A DNA stretch of 64,000 nt from Microlunatus elymi (GTDB lineage Bacteria; Actinomycetota; Actinomycetes; Propionibacteriales; Propionibacteriaceae). Both the position numbers and the translations under genes were made by a program. Shown here one piece after another: positions 44,066 through 52,266 of this stretch; the first letter of the stretch is position 1, and each line of letters starts with the position of its first letter. The stretch lies in the NCBI RefSeq assembly GCF_007362775.1, contig NZ_CP041692.1:806001-870000 (forward strand). Direction: 5' to 3'. The notes beneath the pieces are model-generated. The model saw nothing but the letters and a program-made list of their open reading frames with translations. It was not told where the DNA came from and did no database searches.

Positions 44066-45463
44066 ATGAGCAAGATCGATCAGCGTACGCCGCTGCTCTT
44101 CGACCTGCCGTTCACCGCCGAGGTGGCCCGGCTCGACCAGCCCGAGGTCGGGCTGGCCAAGGTGATCTCGCTGGTCGGCCGGGACGCCTCGTACGCGGCC
44201 GAGGTGACGCTGCTGGATGTCGCCGATCATCGACTGATCCGCTCCGGCGTCGAGTTGGCGCACCGGGTGATCGAGGGCCGCGGCGACTGGTACCTGCGGG
44301 CTCCGCAGTGGCAGCCGTTGCTGCCGGCCGAGCGGCTCGAACCGTTCGCCCGGGGTGATCTGCCGGACGACCTGGCCGACCTGGTGCTGCCGTTTCGCCG
44401 CCGGGGTGCGCTCGGGCCGGTGGCCGCGATCAGCTATGAACGGCACAGCTTCGAATTCCGCGCGGCCGACGGAGCTGCGCTGGCACGCCTGCAGGACAGC
44501 CGGATCACCATCCGCCGTGGCGGGGTGACGACGGCGCGCTACCGCGAGGTCCGGGTCGAGCCGTTGGATCCCGGGCTGACCGGCCAGCAGCGGGACTGGC
44601 TGATCGCGGCGCTGAGCGACGCGGGCGGCACCCTGGTCGACGATTTTCCCGAGTTGGCGACCCGGTTGGGCACACCGGCCACCGGGCTCACCGACTATCC
44701 CGAACCGCGCCCGATCGAGCCCGACTCCAGCTTCGAGAGCTTCGTCGAATCGGTACTGGCGGCGAGGTTGCGGGAGCTGATGCTGGCCGACCTCGCCATC
44801 CGTACCGACAGTGTGCCGGCCACCCGGCTCGGCGAGGTCGTCGACCGGTTGCGCGGCGAGCTGAACGGACTGGCAGCCACCCTCGACCCGGAATGGCTGG
44901 CCGAGTTGGACGAGGAATTGCGCTGGCTGCTGGCCGAGTTGACCGAGGCCGAACGGGAACCGGCTCGGCTGCGTTCGTTGCTGCGGCGGGAGCGTTACCT
45001 GCGGCTGTTGGATCTGCTGGTCACCGCCGTGCGTGGTCCGAAGGTGGACGAGAACGCCGCGGAGTTGAAGGCGGGCGACATCGTCATCGGACTGCTCGAC
45101 CACAGTTGCAAGAAGCTGCTGAAGATCGCCGGTGCGCTGGGTCCGGGTGCCGGCGGTCGGGCCTGGATGACCGCAGCGGTCGCGGCCGAGGAGACCGCCA
45201 GGATCGACCGGTTGGCGGCGTTGGTGGCCGGCAAGAAGGAACGCCGGGTCGCCCGTCGGCTGCGGCCGGCGATCAAGCTGCTGCTGGCCTCGCAGACCGA
45301 CGCCGAGCTGGCCGCCGCGGCGCAGCGACAGGCTCGCTTCGCCACCGCGGCCGAGGCGTTCGAGTTGGGCCGGGACTATCAACGGCTGCGGCAACGTCAG
45401 CACGAGGCCGAACGCGACTTCCTCCGGCTGTGGCCCCGGATCGTGGCGAAGGTGCATCGGTGA
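44066..45463 (+). CDS. CYTH/CHAD-like protein between topA and tmk
   Basis: 465 aa, cytosolic. The first 190 residues resemble a CYTH (triphosphate tunnel) domain: AAEVTLLDVADHRLIRSGVELAHRV, then WYLRAP. The usual N-terminal ExExK signature is not evident. The second half is helical and Arg-rich with CHAD-like segments (AARLRELMLADL, SCKKLLKIAGALGPG, RRLRPAIKLL). CHAD domains bind polyphosphate; whether this one does is unknown. It begins 3 nt after topA and overlaps the tmk start, so the three form an operon. Confidence 0.65.
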   Translation: MSKIDQRTPLLFDLPFTAEVARLDQPEVGLAKVISLVGRDASYAAEVTLLDVADHRLIRSGVELAHRVIEGRGDWYLRAPQWQPLLPAERLEPFARGDLPDDLADLVLPFRRRGALGPVAAISYERHSFEFRAADGAALARLQDSRITIRRGGVTTARYREVRVEPLDPGLTGQQRDWLIAALSDAGGTLVDDFPELATRLGTPATGLTDYPEPRPIEPDSSFESFVESVLAARLRELMLADLAIRTDSVPATRLGEVVDRLRGELNGLAATLDPEWLAELDEELRWLLAELTEAEREPARLRSLLRRERYLRLLDLLVTAVRGPKVDENAAELKAGDIVIGLLDHSCKKLLKIAGALGPGAGGRAWMTAAVAAEETARIDRLAALVAGKKERRVARRLRPAIKLLLASQTDAELAAAAQRQARFATAAEAFELGRDYQRLRQRQHEAERDFLRLWPRIVAKVHR

Positions 45464-46083
45464 GCGCGGCCGGCCGCGGCTTGTTCGTGGTCTTCGAGGG
45501 CGGGGACGGCAGCGGCAAGAGCACCCAGACCGCGTTGCTGTGCGATTGGTTGGCGGCCACCGGCCGGAGCTACCTGAAGACGTTCGAACCCGGCGACTCG
45601 ACGGCCGGGCAGTTGATCCGCAGGATCGTGTTGGATCCGAGCACCGGGGAACTTGCCGCCAAGGCCGAAGCCCTGTTGTACGCCGCAGACAAGGCCCACC
45701 ACCTCGATGCGGTGGTCCGGCCGGCGCTGGCCCGCGGCGAGGTCGTGGTCTGCGATCGCTACGTGGATTCGATGCTGGCCTATCAGGGCGGCGGTCGTGA
45801 TCTTGATCCCGGCGAGCTGGAGACGTTGGCTCGGTGGGCCACCGATGATCTTCGTCCCGACCTGACAGTGTTGTTGGACGGCGATCCGGCCGAGTTGGTC
45901 GCGGCGATGGTGAAGAAGGACCGGATCGAAGCTGCCGGCGTCGACTTCCACCGGGCGGCCCGGGCACGCTTCCTCGCCCTGGCTGCATCCGATCCGGATC
46001 ACTATCTGGTGTTGCCGGCGCGCGAGGACCGGGAATCGATCGCCGCCGCCGTACGGGATCGGGTTGCCGCGCTGCTGCAGTAG
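45460..46083 (+). CDS. tmk: thymidylate kinase
   Basis: 207 aa. Phosphorylates dTMP to dTDP for DNA synthesis. P-loop EGGDGSGKST at about 13-22, the DRY motif in VVCDRYVDSMLAYQG, and a lid region with KKDRIEAAG. The usual EPGGT is EPGDST. GTG 45460 overlaps the previous stop by 4 nt. The topA, tmk and nearby holB genes make a DNA-replication cluster. Confidence 0.94.
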   Translation: MSAAGRGLFVVFEGGDGSGKSTQTALLCDWLAATGRSYLKTFEPGDSTAGQLIRRIVLDPSTGELAAKAEALLYAADKAHHLDAVVRPALARGEVVVCDRYVDSMLAYQGGGRDLDPGELETLARWATDDLRPDLTVLLDGDPAELVAAMVKKDRIEAAGVDFHRAARARFLALAASDPDHYLVLPAREDRESIAAAVRDRVAALLQ

Positions 46084-46089
46084 CTCACG

Positions 46090-46752
46090 TCAGCTGGTCC
46101 GGCGGGACCGGCCGAGGTCGGCGGCCAAGATCAACAACCCGACACCGAGCAGCAGACCGTGGATGATTCGTGCCTCGATCGGGGCGAAGAACTGCGGCAG
46201 GTAGCCGATCAGGCACAACCCGGCCAGCGCCAGACCCGCCCTGCTCAGCACCGAGCCGGAGCCGCGTACCAGCAAGATCATCCGCAACCCGCAGGCGGCG
46301 AGGGCGAGCAGACCGGCGGCGAAGACCGTCATCGCGACCGGGTTGTAGCGGAAGGTGTCCGCGGTCGCGATCATCGCTGCATCGTGATGATCAAGAGCGA
46401 CCTGACCGAGCGCATGCAGACCGAACGCCTCCGCGCCGTAGTACGGCAGGACCAGCACAGCGCCGGCCCAGGCGAACCGGCTCGCCCAGCGGTCGATACT
46501 GCTCAGACCCCAAGCCAGGAAGACGAAGCCGAGCATCCCCAGGCAGTGCGCGAGCAGCCATTCACCCCTGGCGTAGAGCGCGGCACCGGTCCATCCGATC
46601 TCTGAGCCCGAACCGCGCAGGATCGGGTAGGCACCGAATGCGATGGCAGCGACGGCGAGGGGGAGAGCCCGGAACCTCGAACCCGCGGCATCGGTCGACG
46701 TGGTCGGATCCGGGCGATCCGTGGTCGGACGGACGGCTGGTGTGGTGATCAT
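46090..46752 (-). CDS. hypothetical multi-pass membrane protein
   Basis: 220 aa with about six helices from residue 28 on (PLAVAAIAFGAYPIL, LGMLGFVFLAWGL, FAWAGAVLVLPYYGAEA, NPVAMTVFAAGLLALAACG and two near the end). The N-terminal 27 residues are Thr/Pro-rich. No family assigned. It is divergent from a TetR gene whose promoter region has two matching dyads, so the regulator probably represses it. Confidence 0.7.
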   Translation of the reverse strand: MITTPAVRPTTDRPDPTTSTDAAGSRFRALPLAVAAIAFGAYPILRGSGSEIGWTGAALYARGEWLLAHCLGMLGFVFLAWGLSSIDRWASRFAWAGAVLVLPYYGAEAFGLHALGQVALDHHDAAMIATADTFRYNPVAMTVFAAGLLALAACGLRMILLVRGSGSVLSRAGLALAGLCLIGYLPQFFAPIEARIIHGLLLGVGLLILAADLGRSRRTS

Positions 46753-46764
46753 GATTCCTCCTGA

Positions 46765-46829
46765 GAGCAGTGCTCACTTCTTGCTCATCAGCATGACGCC
46801 CTTCATCGCGTCGCGCAAGAGCACTGCTC
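46765..46829. promoter_or_regulatory. two TetR-type operators in the divergent promoter
   Basis: GAGCAGTGCTC at 46765-46775 and its inverse GAGCACTGCTC at 46819-46829; each is a near-palindrome (GAGCA-N-TGCTC) followed outward by CAC. They face the two divergent starts, 54 bp apart. Confidence 0.7.
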
Positions 46830-46850
46830 ACATTTGCGAGAATTGGTCGC

Positions 46851-47543
46851 ATGCCGCATGATGGGCCAATGCCAGGTCCGACACCACGACAGCTTGCTCG
46901 CGAGGAAACGCTGCGCCGGATCAAGCTGCTGGCCCTGCAGCAGTTGGCCGAGTCCGGCGCCGGTGAACTCTCGCTGCGCGCGATCGCCCGGGAGCTCAAC
47001 ATCGTCTCCAGCGCGATCTACCGCTACTTCGGCAGTCGAGACGAGTTGATCACCGCGCTGATCACCGACGCCTACAACGACCTCGCCGAGGTGTTGGAGG
47101 CCGCGGTGGTGGGGTCGCGACGATCGGCGCAGCGGCGCTGGCGGGACCTTTGCGCGGCTCTGCGGGATTGGGCGCGGGGCGAACCGCATCGCTTCGGTCT
47201 GATCTACGGCACCAGCATCCCCGGCTATCGGGCGCCACAGACCACGGTCGAACCGGCGGCGCGGGTGTTTCGGGCGTTCTGCAGATCCGTCGCGCCGGCG
47301 GTCGGCGACCAGTCCGAAGTGCACGGCCGCCAGCTCCGCGTCCAGCTGGCCGATCTGGCCGAGTTCGCGGAGTTGGACATCGACGAACCGGCCATGCTGG
47401 CCCTGTCCGCCGCCTTCGGTCAGCTGATCGGGATCGTCAGCCTCGAGCTCGGCGGACACTTCGTCGGCGTCTTCGAACCCGCCGACGACCTGTTCGCCGC
47501 GATCGTCGACCGCGAGGCCGACCACCTCGGCCTCAACTCCTGA
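46851..47543 (+). CDS. TetR-family transcriptional regulator
   Basis: 230 aa. HTH region LLALQQLAESGAGELSLRAIARELNIVSSAIYRYFGSRDELI, then a TetR C-terminal domain (WRDLCAALRDWARGEPHRFGLIYG) of the group with a C-terminal WHG-like domain. The ATG at 46851 lacks an SD; an internal ATG at 46869 is possible. Operators GAGCA-N-TGCTC lie just upstream and serve the divergent membrane-protein gene as well. Confidence 0.88.
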   Translation: MPHDGPMPGPTPRQLAREETLRRIKLLALQQLAESGAGELSLRAIARELNIVSSAIYRYFGSRDELITALITDAYNDLAEVLEAAVVGSRRSAQRRWRDLCAALRDWARGEPHRFGLIYGTSIPGYRAPQTTVEPAARVFRAFCRSVAPAVGDQSEVHGRQLRVQLADLAEFAELDIDEPAMLALSAAFGQLIGIVSLELGGHFVGVFEPADDLFAAIVDREADHLGLNS

Positions 47544-47582
47544 CCTGCCGATAGCGCACCGGCCACGCACCCGGACCACCCA

Positions 47583-47770
47583 AAGTCCGCGACAACGCGC
47601 TTCTGGTGGGTGCCGGGGTCGGTCGGATCGCTCGAAGTCGCGACAACGCGGCTTCTGGTGGGTGTCGGGGTCGGTTGGACCGCTCGAAGTCGCGACAACA
47701 CGACTTCGGGTGGGTGTCGGGGTCGGTTGGATCGCTCGAAGTCGCGACAACACGACTTCGGGTGGGCGGG
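47583..47770. repeat. 52-bp tandem array, four units
   Basis: Units start at 47583, 47635, 47687 and 47739 (last one partial). Each begins AAGTC(G)CGACAAC(A/G)CG(A/G)CTTC, continues GGTGGGTGTCGGGGTCGGTT and ends GGATCGCTCG. Units 3 and 4 are identical over their shared part; unit 1 is the most diverged. It lies between the TetR stop and holB. The core equals the repeat at 31.6 kb. Confidence 0.92.
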
Positions 47771-47809
47771 GCGTGGTCCGCTGTCGGTCGTACCGGGCAG
47801 AATCGGGGC

Positions 47810-48994
47810 ATGACGTCGGGGATTCAGCTCAGCGGGCCGACCAGCAGCTCCGCCCTGACCGGTGTCTGGTCCGACCTGGTCGGTCAGGCCGGGCCGGTGG
47901 CGACCCTGCAGCGTGCGGTCGCAGGCGGTTCCCACGCGATGAGCCACGCCTGGCTGATCACCGGCCCGCCCGGCTCCGGCCGTTCCAACGCGGCCCGCGC
48001 GTTCGCGGCGGCGCTGCAATGCCCCGATGGCGGCTGCGGCCACTGCCAGCAGTGTCGTACGGCGCTGTCCGGCGCGCATCCGGACGTCACGTTGGTGCGC
48101 ACCGAGCAGCTGTCGATCGGCGTCGACGAGGTACGAGAACTGGTTCGCCGGGCCGCGATGAGCCCGACCCTGGGACGACGCCAGGTGCTGGTGATCGAGG
48201 ACGCCGACCGGGTCACCGAGCGCGGCGCCGACGCGCTGCTGAAGAGCATCGAGGAACCGGCCGCCAAGACGGTCTGGATCCTGTGCGCGCCGACCTCCGA
48301 CGACGTGGTGGTGACGATCCGATCCCGCTGCCGGACCCTGCAACTGCACACGCCGACCGTGGCTGCGGTGGCCGGGCTGCTGCAGCAGCGCGACGGCATC
48401 GAACCGACGCTCGCCGACTACGCGGCGCGCGCCTCCCAGGGCCACATCGGCCGGGCCCGGGCGCTGGCCCGCAACCCCGAGGCGCGGGCACGCCGAGAGC
48501 AGGTGCTGAGCATTTCGGACCGGCTGAACGGACTCGGCGGCTGCCTGGAAGCAGCAGCCGACCTGGTCAAGGCCTGCTCCGACGAGGCCGAGCAGCTGAC
48601 CGGACAGCTCGACGCTCGGGAGCGGGCCGAGCTGGAGGAGGCACTCGGCTTCGGTACCAAGGGCGCCAAGCCGCGACAGACGGCGGCCGCGATGAAGGAT
48701 CTGGCCGACCAGCAGAAGGCGCGGGCCAAACGGCTGCAGCGCGACGCCATCGATCGGGCGCTGACCGAGCTGACCGCGTTCTATCGCGACGTGCTGAGCG
48801 TGCAGACCGGCAGTGGTGCCGAGCTGGTCAACCCCGAGTTGGCCGCCCGCATCGGCGACCATGCACGCCGTACCGCGCCGGAGTCGACGCTGCGCCGGAT
48901 CGACGCCCTGCTCGGCTGCCGCGAGGCGCTGGAGAACAACGTCGCTCCGCTGCTCGCCGTCGAAGCGACCCTGATCGGTCTGGAGGAGGGCTGA
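47810..48994 (+). CDS. holB: DNA polymerase III delta' subunit
   Basis: 394 aa clamp-loader subunit. N-terminal AAA+ domain: a modified Walker A GPPGSGRSN (Arg for Lys, as usual for delta', which does not need ATP hydrolysis), zinc-module cysteines C71, C76, C79 and C82, VLVIEDADRVTERGADALLKSIEEP, and SRCRTLQL. The C-terminal collar domain is helical. ATG 47810 follows the tandem repeats directly, so the array occupies the promoter or leader. Its neighbour ricT is a frequent partner in other genomes. Confidence 0.93.
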   Translation: MTSGIQLSGPTSSSALTGVWSDLVGQAGPVATLQRAVAGGSHAMSHAWLITGPPGSGRSNAARAFAAALQCPDGGCGHCQQCRTALSGAHPDVTLVRTEQLSIGVDEVRELVRRAAMSPTLGRRQVLVIEDADRVTERGADALLKSIEEPAAKTVWILCAPTSDDVVVTIRSRCRTLQLHTPTVAAVAGLLQQRDGIEPTLADYAARASQGHIGRARALARNPEARARREQVLSISDRLNGLGGCLEAAADLVKACSDEAEQLTGQLDARERAELEEALGFGTKGAKPRQTAAAMKDLADQQKARAKRLQRDAIDRALTELTAFYRDVLSVQTGSGAELVNPELAARIGDHARRTAPESTLRRIDALLGCREALENNVAPLLAVEATLIGLEEG

Positions 48995-49044
48995 TCGGCC
49001 TGGTGGAGGGCTGATTGATCCGGTGGAGGGCTGATCGAGCCGGT
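48985..49044. repeat. 20-bp tandem triplicate over the holB stop
   Basis: GGAGGGCTGATCGGCCTGGT, then GGAGGGCTGATTGATCCGGT, then GGAGGGCTGATCGAGCCGGT. The first unit contains the holB stop codon, and the others supply back-up TGAs. Confidence 0.85.
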
Positions 49045-49712
49045 GTGCGGGCGCCTCCGGTGATGGTGGTCGAGCCGGCGGACGACTCCTCGGCGAGTCT
49101 GAGCGGCGGACCAGCCGCGACGTGGCGTCCGGAAAGCGTTGGCCGTGACCTGGCCGTAACTTTTTGCTCAGGACGTACCCGTGGTGTTTCTTGAGCTTTC
49201 AACCGAATCCACGCGAAGGGCTTGGTTCTTCTTGAGGAAACCCTCGCGGAGGCCTGCGTGTCCTCGCGCGCACGTACCGTGCGCGAGCGTTTCACTGAGC
49301 CGGACTGACTTGCGTGAGCCCGGACCTGTTCTTACGGTGATGTCTGCTTCGTAGCCAAACCGTTATCAACGACGATGACGCAGAGGGTGCGGGGTGACCG
49401 GTCATGTCAGACACGTGGCCGGCACGTGCTCAGAGCGCCGGTCCTCGCCGACAGCTGAGCCGTCCGGAAGAAGAACCCGTCCAATCGGGGGGTTGCCGGA
49501 TGCCGGGAAAGTCCCGGGCGGAAAGGCGAGGGTGGGTTTGACCCGGGGGTCCAGCGTGCGGCCGATGAGCCGCCGCCGAGGGTTTGATTCACGAAGTGTG
49601 GCGTTGACGCCGGGATGGTGGGTTCACCATGCCGACGCGGACGCGACGGGCGCCTGACAGCCCGTACGTCGGCCACAACTTCTAGGTGCACGTCAGGAAA
49701 GGTACGAAGGAC
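49045..49712 (+). other. long structured leader of the rpf-like gene, possible ydaO-type riboswitch
   Basis: About 670 bp without a recognisable gene. The segment near 49345-49475 has GGGUGCGGGGUGACCGG followed by GCCGACAGCUGAGCCGUCCG, which resembles the GGUACGGAGGAACC...CCGACAGCUAACUCCGG elements of the c-di-AMP (ydaO) riboswitch. The most conserved GCUAAC is GCUGAG here, and a GGGUUAAU element was not found. A strong nested hairpin (GCCGACG/CGTCGGC with ACGGGC/GCCCGT inside, about 49630-49675) lies just before the start. In other actinobacteria this riboswitch is often upstream of rpf-like genes. Confidence 0.3.
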
Positions 49713-50450
49713 TTGTCCAACTCCAAGATCACCAAGCGGGTTCTCGGCGCTAGCGCGGCCGTTGCAGTGGCTGCCGGAATCGGCATGGCGACCTCGACCC
49801 CGGCGCACGCAGACGTCTGGGACAAGGTTGCGCAGTGTGAAAGCGGCGGCAACTGGGGCATCGACACCGGCAACGGTTTCCACGGCGGCCTGCAGTTCAC
49901 CCAGTCGACCTGGAACGCCAACGGCGGTTCGGGTAGCGCGGCCAACGCGTCGAAGAGCGAGCAGAAGCGCGTCGCTCAGAACGTGCTGAAGTCGCAGGGC
50001 CCGGGCGCATGGCCGGTCTGTGGCGCCAAGGCGGGCCTGTCCCGTTCGAACGGCTCCACCGGCAGCTACAGCTCCTCCAGCAACAGCTCGAGCAACTACA
50101 GCTCCAGCAAGAAGAGCTACAAGAGCAACTACAGCTCGAACACCACCTCGCGGAGCAGCTACCGTCCCAGCTACTCCACCAACAACAGCCAGTCGGGCAC
50201 CACCTCGACCAGCACCTACACCCCCCGGCACAGCACCGGCACCTACTCCCAGCAGTCGTCGAGCTACCAGCTCCCGAAGCACGCCTACAAGGGCACCGGC
50301 GAGTACGTAACCATCAAGTCCGGTGACTCGCTGGCCAAGATCGCCGACCAGCACAACGTCAAGGGCGGCTGGATGGCTCTGTGGAGCATCAACCACAGCA
50401 AGATCTCCAACCCGAACCTGATCCTGGCGGGCGACAAGATCGAGCTCTGA
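49713..50450 (+). CDS. resuscitation-promoting-factor-like hydrolase with LysM
   Basis: 245 aa secreted muralytic protein. Signal peptide ends STPAHA|DVWDKVAQCESGGNW, the start of the Rpf lysozyme-like domain (about 32-110) with the catalytic Glu in QCESGGNW. Then a Ser/Tyr/Asn-rich linker (about 120-200) and a C-terminal LysM that binds peptidoglycan (EYVTIKSGDSLAKIADQHN). TTG 49713 gives a normal signal-peptide n-region; an in-frame GTG at 49686 would add nine residues. Such proteins cleave cell-wall peptidoglycan to restart growth from dormancy. Confidence 0.9.
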   Translation: MSNSKITKRVLGASAAVAVAAGIGMATSTPAHADVWDKVAQCESGGNWGIDTGNGFHGGLQFTQSTWNANGGSGSAANASKSEQKRVAQNVLKSQGPGAWPVCGAKAGLSRSNGSTGSYSSSSNSSSNYSSSKKSYKSNYSSNTTSRSSYRPSYSTNNSQSGTTSTSTYTPRHSTGTYSQQSSSYQLPKHAYKGTGEYVTIKSGDSLAKIADQHNVKGGWMALWSINHSKISNPNLILAGDKIEL

Positions 50451-50487
50451 TCCCACCTCGGACCCGATCCCGAATCAAGATCACGCA

Positions 50488-50515
50488 GAGGGCGCACCCA
50501 CACGGGTGCGCCCTC
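50488..50515 (+). terminator. hairpin terminator after rpf
   Basis: Perfect 12-bp stem GAGGGCGCACCC/GGGTGCGCCCTC with loop ACAC, 37 bp after the stop. A weak TTCGCG follows instead of a T-run, as is usual in high-GC genomes. Confidence 0.8.
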
Positions 50516-50550
50516 TTCGCGCTCCCAGGCGTGCGCCGCCCTCACCCACA

Positions 50551-51130
50551 GTGCGGGAGTCGCGAGCCGTCGTCAGCTCGGATCTTCCGCGTTGTGATGG
50601 CGCCGGCTTCTTGGCGAGTGGGCCCGGTTGGGGTTCCCCCGATTGCGGAGGTTCTGGGCCGTCGTCGGCTCGGGTCGTCCGCGTTGGCATCGGGCCGCTG
50701 TTGGCGCGGGTTCTACGCGCTGGCGGGCGCGGAGGGTGCTGGCCGACTTGCGTCCGGCGTCCTCGATCGGTCCCGCGCGAGCCTGGTGCAGGAGTTGTGG
50801 GGGCCGTTGTCTGCTCGGATCTTCCGCGTTGGCATCACGCCGCCGCGCCCCGAGGTTGCTGGGAGCTGGGCGTGGGTGCTGGCCGACTTGGCGGCCGGCG
50901 TCCTCGATCGGTCCGCGCGAGCCTGGTGCGGGAGTTGTGGGCCGTCGTCGGCTCGGGTCTTCCGCGTTGTGATGGTGTCGGCTTCTTGGCGAGTGGCCCC
51001 GGTCTGGGTTCGCCCGATTGCGGAGGTTCTGGGCCGTTTGTCGGCTCCGATCTTCCGCTTTCGCATCACGGTCGCAGCGCCCCAGTGCTGGCGGGCGGTG
51101 GCCGTGGAGTGCTGGCCGATTGGAGCCCGG
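50551..51130. repeat. mosaic of long direct repeats
   Basis: A 111-bp block at 50551-50661 recurs at 50926-51036 with few changes. A second block of about 67 bp at 50736-50803 recurs at 50876-50943. A shorter element CGTCGTCGGCTCGGGTCTTC appears five times in variants near 50568, 50661, 50804, 50945 and 51037. No protein features are seen in any frame. Confidence 0.85.
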
Positions 51131-51159
51131 CGTCCTCGCGCGGCCTAAAGAGGGCTACC

Positions 51160-51168
51160 TGTGGATAA
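51160..51168 (-). promoter_or_regulatory. DnaA-box-like TTATCCACA (minus strand)
   Basis: Exact nonamer in reverse orientation, 41 bp upstream of the DUF559-like gene. Confidence 0.35.
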
Positions 51169-51208
51169 CCCTCCGGGTGGGCGGGGTCGGATGCTTCAAG
51201 GTTCGTGG

Positions 51209-52172
51209 ATGTACTCACGCATTGACCCGTCGCCCGAACTGCGACGGCTGGCCGAACTCCAGGCGGGAGTCGTGACTCGGGAGCAGGCCGTCGGACTCGG
51301 GTTCGGCGTTCGCGGCCAGCGACGCATGGTCGACCAAGGACATTGGCAGCGGCTGTCGCCAGGCATTCTGCTCACCCATGGGCTGTCGGCCGATTGGCTC
51401 GCTCTCGCCTGGGCGGGGGTGCTTCGCGGGGGCGACACGGCTCGGTTGAGCGGGCTCTCCGCGGCGTACCTGCATCGATTGATCGACGAGCCGCCGGACC
51501 GCTTCGTGATCTTGATACCGGGTGAGCAGCGACGGCAGTCGGAGCCGCCCTGGACGTTCCGCAGGGAACGACCTGGCGTTCGTCGGGCGCGCTCGGTCGG
51601 TGGCCCGCCGCGTACAACGATCGAGGACACCGTGCTCGATCTGTCCGACGGAGGCTTTCCCGAGGCCGGTCGCTCCGCTCTGGCCTGGGTGACCGATGCC
51701 GTGCAGCGCAGGCTCACGACCGTCGAGCGATTGAGCCGGGCACTGCGACAGCGGCAGCGACTGGCCGGTCGGTCGGTGCTGGCCGCGATCCTCTCCGATG
51801 TGGAGGAGGGCGCCCACTCGGTGCTTGAGCATCGCTACCTGGTACGGGTCGAACGTGCCCACGGACTTCCCCGGGGTGCGCGCCAGGTGCACGCCGAGGG
51901 CGGTCGGCGGCAACGCCTATCGTGATGTCCGCTATCGCGAGTATCGGCTGCTGGTCGAGCTGGACGGCGAGGTCGGCCACACGGGGATGGATCGATTCCG
52001 CGACTTCCGACGGGACAACGCGGCCCTGCTCGAAGGCGAAATCACCCTCCGCTACGGGCGACAGGACGTCTTCGACGAACCGTGTGCGGTTGCCCGTCAG
52101 GTTGCGGAGATGTTGGTCCGCGGAGGGTGGGGCGGCGACTTTTGGTGCTGTCCCTCGTGTCGAGCCCGCTAG
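51209..52172 (+). pseudogene. AbiEi-antitoxin-like/DUF559-type protein broken by a frameshift
   Basis: Frame 1 (ATG 51209, AAGG upstream) gives a winged-helix N-terminus (LQAGVVTREQAVGLGFG) and the middle of a protein widespread in actinobacteria, up to RVERAHGLPRGARQVHAEG, then stops at 51925. The missing C-terminal domain continues in the next frame from about 51885: NAYRDVRYREYRLLVELDGE, then ITLRYGRQDVF, and the ending CPSCRAR. One extra base near 51890-51900 explains it. The C-terminal part resembles a VSR/DUF559 nuclease fold. It is probably inactive unless the shift is programmed or a sequencing error. Confidence 0.75.
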
Positions 52173-52266
52173 CCACCAGCGCGAGGACGCCTGAGCGCGG
52201 AATCCGCGGGCCGACCACGGTCCGGCTCTTCCACGTCGCCGCGGTCCAGGGCCGTAGGGTGTCGCT

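Noticed and set aside
41363-45988. Two long minus-strand frames over topA, the CYTH/CHAD-like gene and tmk
   Set aside because: Antisense to conserved genes; no recognisable motifs.
47583-47770. Possible CRISPR array
   Set aside because: The 52-bp units are contiguous and near-identical, with no distinct spacers and no cas genes nearby; a tandem repeat.
50381-51168. Overlapping 220- and 255-codon frames after rpf
   Set aside because: They merely translate the direct-repeat mosaic and start inside rpf or without an SD.
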